Of a stretch of 37,843 nucleotides of DNA, positions 15,598 through 21,443 are shown piece after piece. The stretch's first letter is position 1; every line of letters begins with the position of its first letter. The DNA is taken from the NCBI GenBank assembly GCA_012520515.1, contig JAAYOD010000030.1, positions 1-37,843 on the forward strand, in the 5' to 3' direction. The position numbers and the translations under genes were made by a program. This stretch comes from Clostridiales bacterium. GTDB lineage: Bacteria > Bacillota > Clostridia > Christensenellales > DTU072. The notes under the pieces were generated by a model. That model was not told the DNA's origin. It did not search any database and saw nothing but the letters and a program-made list of their open reading frames with translations.

Positions 15598-17199
15598 TTA
15601 CCTTTTCCACCATTCACTAAGCTCATGCAACTGTTTTGCAAATTTTTCCAAATCTCTATTCGCTCTGCCTTCACTTTCATTTACAACAAGGGTAAGCTGT
15701 CTTAATTCATGAAGCAGTTTATTAAAGGGCGTTTGCTTTACTGAAAGCTTGCCTTTTCTCTTAGAGCTAACACGCTTTATGGCATTTTCAGTCTTTATGT
15801 TTTGTTCTAAGTCATACGCTTCGCCAAAGTAGGGACAAATGGCGTTATAGTTATATTCTTGCCTTATTTTTTCTGCAAGCATTTCACAAGCACGGCTGTT
15901 TCCGTGTACCAAAAATATGCGTTTGGGTGCCTTTTTTAGCTTAGATAGCCATTTTATAAGCGTGCTTCTATCAGCGTGCGCGCTTGAATTGTCAAGCGTC
16001 ATAATTCTAGCGTTACAAGCAATTACTTCGCCAAACAGCTTAACTGATTCAGCTCCCGATAGTATGGTATGTCCAAGCGTGCCTTGCACTTGGTATCCTG
16101 CAAAAAGTATAGTGTTATTCTTTTTCCACAAGTTGTGTTTTAAGTGGTGTCTTATTCTGCCAGCTTCGCACATACCGCTTGCCGAAATTATGACATGGGG
16201 AGTTTGGCTTAGGTTTATAAGTTTGCTGTCTTCGCTGGTAAGGGAAAGCTTAAGGCCTGAGAAACCAATTGGATTAATATCCTTTTTTATAAGTTCCAAA
16301 GTATCTTGGTCATAATAACTGCTGTCTATGTTTTCAAATATGTTTGTAGCTTCAATAGCTAATGGACTGTCTAAATAGACGGTAAAATCGCCAAAGCCTT
16401 GCACAAGGTTTTGTTCTTTAATTTGTCTTATATAGTATAGCAACTCTTGCGTTCTGCCTACTGCAAAGGAAGGAATTATTACCTTTCCGCCTTGGTCAAA
16501 GGTGCTTTGAATAATGCTAGCTAGCCTAGTTACTGCGTCGACCGCTATGTCGTGGTCGCGGTCGCCGTAGGTAGATTCCATTATGATATAGTCAGCATTT
16601 TCTATAAAGGTAGGATTGTTAATGAGCGGTCTGTCCAAATTGCCTATGTCGCCAGAAAAGACTATGGTCTTTTGTTTGCCGTCAGTTACATAAGTTATCT
16701 CTATGTGACAAGAGCCAAGCAAATGCCCCGCATCTAAAAAGCGCGCTTTAATGTCACGGTTTATAATAAAGCTTTGATTATACTCATAGGTGCGGAATAG
16801 CGTCATGACATTTTCAGCGTCCTGCATAGTATATAGCGGTACGCTTATTTCGCCATTTCTCCTTTGAGCTTTGCGGTTTTTCCATTCAGCTTCCATTTCT
16901 TGAATGTGCGCTGAGTCCTTTAGCATGATGTTACATAGCTGTTTAGTTGCCGATGTTGTGTACACAATGCCTCTAAACCCGTCGGCATAAAGTAGCGGAA
17001 GCAGTCCTGAATGGTCTATATGCGCATGTGTTAATAGCACACAATCAATAGATGATGGCAACACAGAAAAATTTTGTCTTTCAAAAATATCCGGCCCTTG
17101 TTCCATTCCGCAGTCAACTAAAATTTTAATACCTTGATGCTCTAATAAAAAACAGCTACCCGTAACTTGTTGCGCGGCGCCTAGAAAAGAAATTTTCAT
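15598..17199 (-). CDS. Metallo-beta-lactamase-fold beta-CASP nuclease
   Basis: The protein has 533 residues, the usual size for bacterial CPSF73/YSH1-like proteins. Zinc ligands are in LTHAHIDHSG (motif 2), DAGHLLGSCH (motif 3) and FSGDIG (motif 4). The beta-CASP insertion follows, and then the RMBL segment with SSAHADRS and LVHGN. Homologues cut or trim RNA in the cytoplasm and are distinct from the essential RNase J. The C-terminal 70 residues are basic and extend past the usual end; they may help RNA binding. The ATG at 17199 has only a GGGG site upstream. The minus-strand promoter TTGATA-18-TATAAT lies about 20 nt further upstream. Annotation as an RNA enzyme rests on the family, since DNA-acting members also exist. 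Confidence 0.87.
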   Translation of the reverse strand: MKISFLGAAQQVTGSCFLLEHQGIKILVDCGMEQGPDIFERQNFSVLPSSIDCVLLTHAHIDHSGLLPLLYADGFRGIVYTTSATKQLCNIMLKDSAHIQEMEAEWKNRKAQRRNGEISVPLYTMQDAENVMTLFRTYEYNQSFIINRDIKARFLDAGHLLGSCHIEITYVTDGKQKTIVFSGDIGNLDRPLINNPTFIENADYIIMESTYGDRDHDIAVDAVTRLASIIQSTFDQGGKVIIPSFAVGRTQELLYYIRQIKEQNLVQGFGDFTVYLDSPLAIEATNIFENIDSSYYDQDTLELIKKDINPIGFSGLKLSLTSEDSKLINLSQTPHVIISASGMCEAGRIRHHLKHNLWKKNNTILFAGYQVQGTLGHTILSGAESVKLFGEVIACNARIMTLDNSSAHADRSTLIKWLSKLKKAPKRIFLVHGNSRACEMLAEKIRQEYNYNAICPYFGEAYDLEQNIKTENAIKRVSSKRKGKLSVKQTPFNKLLHELRQLTLVVNESEGRANRDLEKFAKQLHELSEWWKR

Positions 17200-17220
17200 T
17201 TATATACCCCGTTTTTGTTT

Positions 17221-17250
17221 ATTATAACATAATGATTTTATTTATATCAA
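17221..17250 (-). promoter_or_regulatory. Promoter of the beta-CASP nuclease gene
   Basis: On the minus strand TTGATA (17245-17250) and TATAAT (17221-17226) are separated by 18 nt. Confidence 0.6.
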
Positions 17251-17308
17251 TATCGGCTAAAATATTATGTAAAATTATGCTGTAATCATATTATTTCGCA
17301 ATTTAATA

Positions 17309-17317
17309 TGCTATAAT
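17309..17317 (+). promoter_or_regulatory. Extended -10 promoter of the small membrane protein gene
   Basis: TGCTATAAT gives an extended consensus -10 (hexamer 17312-17317), diverging from the nuclease promoter. Confidence 0.55.
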
Positions 17318-17363
17318 TTTATATTATGCAGCATTTAACTAAATATCGCAGGAGTATTAAATT

Positions 17364-17903
17364 ATGAAAGAGTTTTTTATAAAGCATAACAAAGCAATTT
17401 TTGTGGCAGTGTCCACTATTTTTTTTATGGTAGTAGGCTATATAATTATGTTTACCAATCTAGGTGCTATTGCGCCGCAAAAAGGCATTGAAGTAATGGA
17501 CGGAAAATGGTTTTATCCGCCTAGCTATATAAAAGAGACTTTATCAAATCTTGGCGCAGAAGGCAGAGCCCAATATACTGTTTTTCACATAATAGACTAC
17601 TTTTTTCTAGTTTCTTACTGTATGGTTATGATGTCTATAACAAGGCTTGTTACTTCGGCAAAATGGGTTTGGGTTGTCTTCCCTTTATTGCCTTCTAGCT
17701 TAGACCTTATTGAAAATACGCTAATTGAAATAGCAATATCATCTTATCCAAACATTAGCGCCAATCTTAGCAAAGCAATAAGCGTATTTACCACGCTAAA
17801 GTGGTCAACGGGCATACTTTGGTTTGCGGTATTTATAGCGTTGCTATCGCTAAATATTATTAGGCTTATAAAAAAATTTAAACAGCAAAAACAAAATCAG
17901 TAA
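17364..17903 (+). CDS. Conserved four-helix membrane protein, function unknown
   Basis: The 179-residue protein has four clear hydrophobic segments, near 13-32, 72-95, 103-120 and 145-166. Between helices 1 and 2 there is an extracytoplasmic loop with the pattern Y-x-P-x-x-I-x-E-T-L...L-G-x-E-G-R-x-x-Y. Helix 3 is followed by D-L-I-E-N-T. This combination recurs in uncharacterised small membrane proteins of many bacteria, as I recall it, but I cannot name a family with confidence. The basic C-terminal tail should be cytoplasmic. AGGAG before the ATG and an extended -10 promoter make it a real gene. Its neighbours do not suggest a role. Confidence 0.7.
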   Translation: MKEFFIKHNKAIFVAVSTIFFMVVGYIIMFTNLGAIAPQKGIEVMDGKWFYPPSYIKETLSNLGAEGRAQYTVFHIIDYFFLVSYCMVMMSITRLVTSAKWVWVVFPLLPSSLDLIENTLIEIAISSYPNISANLSKAISVFTTLKWSTGILWFAVFIALLSLNIIRLIKKFKQQKQNQ

Positions 17904-17944
17904 AAAAAGCAGTTGCTGTTTTTGTTGGCATTTATTCAGTAATG

Positions 17945-17974
17945 TTGACTTAATAAGGTTCAAAATGCTAAAGT
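17945..17974 (+). promoter_or_regulatory. Candidate promoter of the cupin gene
   Basis: TTGACT (17945-17950) and TAAAGT (17969-17974), the latter preceded by TGC, lie 18 nt apart. Confidence 0.45.
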
Positions 17975-18005
17975 AAAAAAGTAAATTATTTTTAAGGAGC
18001 AAAAA

Positions 18006-18356
18006 ATGGAAAGAGAAGTTGAGATTTTTGAGTACAATGGTCCAAACTATGACCCCACTATGAATTCTGACGGTTGGAGGGTGGCTTTTCTTAATTATGG
18101 CGACCAAACGGAAAGGACAAAGCTAAAGTTTCTTGAAAGGCATCATCTAACCGATGAAGTTTTCGTGCTGCTAAATGGAGAAGCTACGCTAATTATTGGC
18201 AAAGATATGAAGCATTTGCCTATGGAAAAGGGCAAAATTTATAATGTCAAAAGAGATGTTTGGCATAGCGTGTTTATGACGCCTGAGTCAAAAATTCTCA
18301 TTGTGGAAAACCACAACACAAGCCCTGAAAATAGCGAATACTATTATTATAAATAG
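18006..18356 (+). CDS. Small cupin-fold protein
   Basis: This 116-residue protein fits a single cupin barrel. Motif 1 is the H-H-L-T-D-E-V-F-V-L-L-x-G stretch (residues about 41-54), and motif 2 contains VKRDVWHSVFM. The motif-1 acidic residue and motif-2 histidine could bind a metal. The protein resembles the ureidoglycolate-lyase-like or sugar-isomerase-like cupins often labelled only 'cupin superfamily'. The substrate is unknown. AAGGAG lies 6 nt before the ATG. The cyclophilin gene follows 37 bp later with its own ribosome binding site, and both end at the terminator at 18926, so the two are probably co-transcribed. Confidence 0.75.
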   Translation: MEREVEIFEYNGPNYDPTMNSDGWRVAFLNYGDQTERTKLKFLERHHLTDEVFVLLNGEATLIIGKDMKHLPMEKGKIYNVKRDVWHSVFMTPESKILIVENHNTSPENSEYYYYK

Positions 18357-18393
18357 CAAAATATTTATAAAAAAATTCATTTAGGAGATATTT

Positions 18394-18897
18394 ATGGAGT
18401 TTGTTCAAAATAATGAAAGCACTGACCTAGTCAAGATAGAGACTTCAGCTGGCGACATAGTAATTGAGCTTGATAGCTTAGCTGCGCCTATAACGGTAGA
18501 AAACTTTAAATCTTTGATTACAAAAAAGTTTTATGACGGGCTTATTTTTCACAGAGTGATTAAAGGGTTTATGATACAAGGCGGCGACCCTACAGGCACA
18601 GGCTATGGCGGCAGCGATAAGCAAATAAAAGGAGAATTTGCCATAAATGGCGTTAATAATACACTGTCGCACAGGCGCGGAGTAATTTCTATGGCAAGAA
18701 GTCAAATGCCTAATTCAGCATCTTCTCAGTTTTTTATCTGCCACGCAGACGCCACATTTTTAGATGGGCAATACGCATCTTTTGGCAAGGTGGTGCAAGG
18801 CATAGAGACGGTGGATAAAATAGCTATGGCAAAGACAGATTCTAACGATAGGCCAAGAGAAAATCAAGTAATAAATAAAGCTTACTTTGTAAAGTAG
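18394..18897 (+). CDS. Cyclophilin-type peptidyl-prolyl cis-trans isomerase
   Basis: The protein is a single cyclophilin domain of 167 residues. The catalytic arginine is in FHRVIKGFMIQGGD, followed by GTGYGG, ISMAR, SSQFFICHADATFLDG and FGKVVQG, all in the expected order. It lacks a signal peptide, so it is a cytoplasmic PpiB-like isomerase that speeds proline-limited folding. The W in the drug-binding position of eukaryotic cyclophilins is replaced by F (ATFLDG), as in most bacterial forms. It is preceded by TAGGAGAT and followed by a strong terminator. Confidence 0.93.
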   Translation: MEFVQNNESTDLVKIETSAGDIVIELDSLAAPITVENFKSLITKKFYDGLIFHRVIKGFMIQGGDPTGTGYGGSDKQIKGEFAINGVNNTLSHRRGVISMARSQMPNSASSQFFICHADATFLDGQYASFGKVVQGIETVDKIAMAKTDSNDRPRENQVINKAYFVK

Positions 18898-18925
18898 AAA
18901 CAAAATTAAGAGTATTACTTAAGCT

Positions 18926-18974
18926 AAACTTACGCTAAGAAAAACTTTTATTAAAAGGTATGCGTAAGTTTTTT
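18926..18974 (+). terminator. Terminator of the cupin-cyclophilin transcript
   Basis: AAACTTACGC (18926-18935) and GCGTAAGTTT (18962-18971) form a perfect 10-bp stem. The long loop contains its own small hairpin, CTTTT-ATT-AAAAG. Six T follow. Confidence 0.85.
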
Positions 18975-18979
18975 GTTTT

Positions 18980-18999
18980 CGTAAAATCCATATTTTACG
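18980..18999. repeat. Inverted repeat upstream of the DUF4097 gene
   Basis: CGTAAAAT-CCAT-ATTTTACG has perfect 8-bp arms with a 4-nt centre. It follows the cyclophilin terminator. The GTAAAAT half-site recurs at 19026-19032 (inverted) and 19076-19082, so this may be a distal operator of the same regulator. Confidence 0.5.
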
Positions 19000-19025
19000 A
19001 ATATAGAAAAGACTTATTTTCTAGT

Positions 19026-19082
19026 ATTTTACTTTTTTAGACTACTATCTTTTTACTATAAAATAGTTGTATAAAGTAAAAT
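19026..19082. promoter_or_regulatory. AT-rich nested inverted repeats at the DUF4097 promoter
   Basis: ATTTTACTTT (19026-19035) and AAAGTAAAAT (19073-19082) are perfect 10-bp inverted arms. Between them lies ACTAT-AAA-ATAGT (19055-19067), another inverted repeat. The right arm lies within the -35/-10 spacer of the promoter at 19067-19095. This arrangement suggests a multi-site operator. Confidence 0.5.
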
Positions 19083-19095
19083 GACTTGGTATAAT
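19067..19095 (+). promoter_or_regulatory. Promoter of the DUF4097 gene and probably the downstream cluster
   Basis: TTGTAT (19067-19072) and TATAAT (19090-19095) are 17 nt apart, and TGG precedes the -10, making it extended. No other convincing promoter or terminator is seen before 30600, so this may start the eleven-gene transcript. Confidence 0.6.
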
Positions 19096-19135
19096 TATAT
19101 GAATAATTAACTTTATGTTAAGGAGAAAAAGTCAA

Positions 19136-20017
19136 GTGAAAAATTTTAAGGTTGTATTGCTTATGGCGGTAATTTGCCTTGCAATGCTAGGATTTGCGTC
19201 ATGTGAATACAGCTATTATTCTAGCTGGGCAAATTATAAAGACTATTTAGTTGGTGACAGTAATTTTTCCCCCCAAGATTTGCACTCAATTGACATAGAC
19301 TGGATAAACGGAAAAATTAAAATTATTCCAGCTGATGTGGATACTGTTACAGTTAAGGAAGTAGGAAATAGAGAACTACAACAAAATGAAAAAATGCGCT
19401 ATCTTTTAACCGAAGGTGAGCTTAGCATAAAGTTTGCCGCGCCAAAATTGCAGCTAAAAGACCTTGATTTAGAGAAGACGCTGCAAATAACAGTTCCAAA
19501 CGATAAGGCAAATAAATTTAAGGATATCAAGATAAACGCGGTTAGCACAGGTGTAGACATTAAGAATATAAGAGCTGCTAATATAGACATAGAAAGCGTA
19601 AGCGGCGATATAGATTTGCAAGATAACAAAGTTGCTTTTTGCGACATAGATTCAGTTTCTGGCAAAATTAGTGTCATAGGTTGCCAAATGGGCGGACTTA
19701 GCTTGGAGAGCATTTCACAAGAAATTGTGGTAGCTAATTCTGAAATAACTGACCTTACTGCAGAGCTAACAAGCGGTGACTTAAATTTTACGCCTAGCGT
19801 TATGCCTAGCGTCATTGAAGTTGATGCAATAAGCGCAAAAGTTTATCTTACGCTTCCAGATAGCGGATTTACTCTTGACTTTAGCACAGTGTCAGGGGAA
19901 ATTGAAAACAGCTTTGCCACCACAACTCAAGGCAAAGGCAAATATATTTATGGTGACGGCTTGGCTGAAATAAAAGTAAGCACTGTAAGCGGCGACTTGT
20001 TTATTAAAAAATTATAA
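19136..20017 (+). CDS. DUF4097-type beta-repeat lipoprotein
   Basis: The GTG at 19136 gives a 293-residue protein with a lipoprotein signal peptide ending F-A-S-C23. It lies 9 nt after AAGGAGA (19120-19126). The longer start at 19115 overlaps that site and would add a charged tail before the signal peptide. The mature protein is a run of short repeated beta strands with recurring units such as I-x-S-V-S-G-D-I, I-D-S-V-S-G-K-I and V-S-T-V-S-G-D-L. This is the hallmark of DUF4097 (LiaG-like, putative adhesin) proteins, which fold as a beta helix. It should be anchored on the cell surface; in other Firmicutes such genes are often part of envelope-stress operons. Here it sits 40 bp before the 2-oxoacid metabolism genes, which is an odd pairing. 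Confidence 0.8.
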   Translation: MKNFKVVLLMAVICLAMLGFASCEYSYYSSWANYKDYLVGDSNFSPQDLHSIDIDWINGKIKIIPADVDTVTVKEVGNRELQQNEKMRYLLTEGELSIKFAAPKLQLKDLDLEKTLQITVPNDKANKFKDIKINAVSTGVDIKNIRAANIDIESVSGDIDLQDNKVAFCDIDSVSGKISVIGCQMGGLSLESISQEIVVANSEITDLTAELTSGDLNFTPSVMPSVIEVDAISAKVYLTLPDSGFTLDFSTVSGEIENSFATTTQGKGKYIYGDGLAEIKVSTVSGDLFIKKL

Positions 20018-20057
20018 AATTACACAGATAAAAAATAAAAGATACGGAGACCTAATT

Positions 20058-21440
20058 ATGAAAAGATTATTTATATCCGATATATCCATGCGTTTAGGAG
20101 AGAACGGATTAAGTTTTAAAGAAAAATTGGAGATAGCAAAAAGGCTTGATGAGCTTAAGGTAGACAGTATAGAACTGCAACCATCATTTGAAGATAAGAC
20201 AGACCTTGTTTTATCAAGGACAATAGCAACATTTCTAAAAAACAGCGTACTTACTTGTTTTGCAGGCAAAACCACGCAAGAAATAGACAAGGTGTGGAAT
20301 GCTATCCAAGGCGCAAAGCATAAGCGGATTGCAATTAGTATCCCTGCGTCTTTTGCGCAAATGGAATATAGTTATCACCAAAAGCCCGATAAAGTGCTAG
20401 AGACTATGACCAAGCTTATTAGCCACGCAAAATACTATATTGACGATGTGGAAGTTTCTTTTGAAGATGCCACAAGGAGTGACTTTGACTTTTTGGCAAA
20501 AATGGTAGCTTTAGCTATAGATAAAGGTGCAACTATAATTACTATAAGCGACCATGCAGGCACATTGCTTAGCCAAGAGTATTATAGTTTTTTACAAGAT
20601 TTATATAACAAAGTGCCTGCTTTAAGCAATGTTAGCTTAGCTATACTTTGCAACAACAATTTGTCGCTTGCAGCGTCTTGCGTATTTGCAGGAATTAAAG
20701 CTGGCGCTATTGGTATAAAATGCTCAGTTACTGGCGGAAGCGCGCCAAAGCTTGAAGTGATAGCGCAATTAGTTAGCACATTAGGCGACAGGCTAAATGT
20801 ATATTCTGGTCTTAACACTACAGCGCTTGTGCGGTCTGCTAGCCGTATTGCAATGCTTACTAAAACACAAAAAACAGACAAGCAAGATAAACTGCCTGAT
20901 GACGACAGTCAAAGCTTAAACCCGTCAGCTACTCAAGAAGAGCTAAATGAAATTATTAAAAATAGAGGCTATGACTTAAATGCTGACGACAGCGCAAAAG
21001 TTTATGAAGAATATGTAAAATTATCTAAGAAAAAGAGCGTTAACTTAAGAGAGCTTGATTTTATTATTGCAAGCACGGCATTGCAAGTTTCAGCTACTTA
21101 CAAGCTAAATAACTATGTGATAAACAGCGGTAATATACTAGTGTCCACAGCAAGCGTATCACTGCAAAAAGAAGGTAAAGAGATGTATGGTCTTAGCAAT
21201 GGCGACGGGCCTATTGATGCAGCTTTTAAGGCAATAGAAAATATTACAGGACATCACTATGAACTTGACGATTTTCAAATTCAGGCAATTACTGAAGGAA
21301 GAGAAGCAATTGGTGAAGCGCTGGTAAAACTTCGCGACGGCGGCAAACTTTATTCTGGCCGCGGCGTTTCCACCGATATTATAGGAGCAAGCATTAAGGC
21401 TTACCTAAACGCGCTTAACAAAATAGAGTACAAGGAGTAA
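20058..21440 (+). CDS. Isopropylmalate/homocitrate synthase-like protein lacking metal ligands, with LeuA regulatory domain
   Basis: The 460-residue protein has an N-terminal DRE-TIM barrel (about 1-260), a linker, and a C-terminal LeuA allosteric domain (about 330-460, with NGDGPIDA and GRGVSTDIIGAS). The barrel is recognisable by EKLEIAKRL, VEVSFEDATRSD and overall order, but the active site is altered. The family motif DTTLRDGEQ reads D8-I-S-M-R12-L-G-E15-N, so the metal-binding Asp after the Arg is Leu13. The HxHND motif reads L197-C-N199-N-N201, so both metal-binding histidines are lost. The final GERxGN segment is replaced by TGGSAPK. It is therefore unlikely to be a normal metal-dependent Claisen condensing enzyme. 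It could be a diverged enzyme or a 2-oxoacid/leucine sensor. It is separated by only 3 bp from the next gene. Confidence 0.8.
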   Translation: MKRLFISDISMRLGENGLSFKEKLEIAKRLDELKVDSIELQPSFEDKTDLVLSRTIATFLKNSVLTCFAGKTTQEIDKVWNAIQGAKHKRIAISIPASFAQMEYSYHQKPDKVLETMTKLISHAKYYIDDVEVSFEDATRSDFDFLAKMVALAIDKGATIITISDHAGTLLSQEYYSFLQDLYNKVPALSNVSLAILCNNNLSLAASCVFAGIKAGAIGIKCSVTGGSAPKLEVIAQLVSTLGDRLNVYSGLNTTALVRSASRIAMLTKTQKTDKQDKLPDDDSQSLNPSATQEELNEIIKNRGYDLNADDSAKVYEEYVKLSKKKSVNLRELDFIIASTALQVSATYKLNNYVINSGNILVSTASVSLQKEGKEMYGLSNGDGPIDAAFKAIENITGHHYELDDFQIQAITEGREAIGEALVKLRDGGKLYSGRGVSTDIIGASIKAYLNALNKIEYKE

Positions 21441-21443
21441 AAT

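Noticed and set aside
17883..17927. Hairpin CAGCAAAAACA/TGTTTTTGTTG after the small membrane protein gene
   Set aside because: The stem is A/T-rich with a 23-nt loop and no T-run; too weak to call a terminator.
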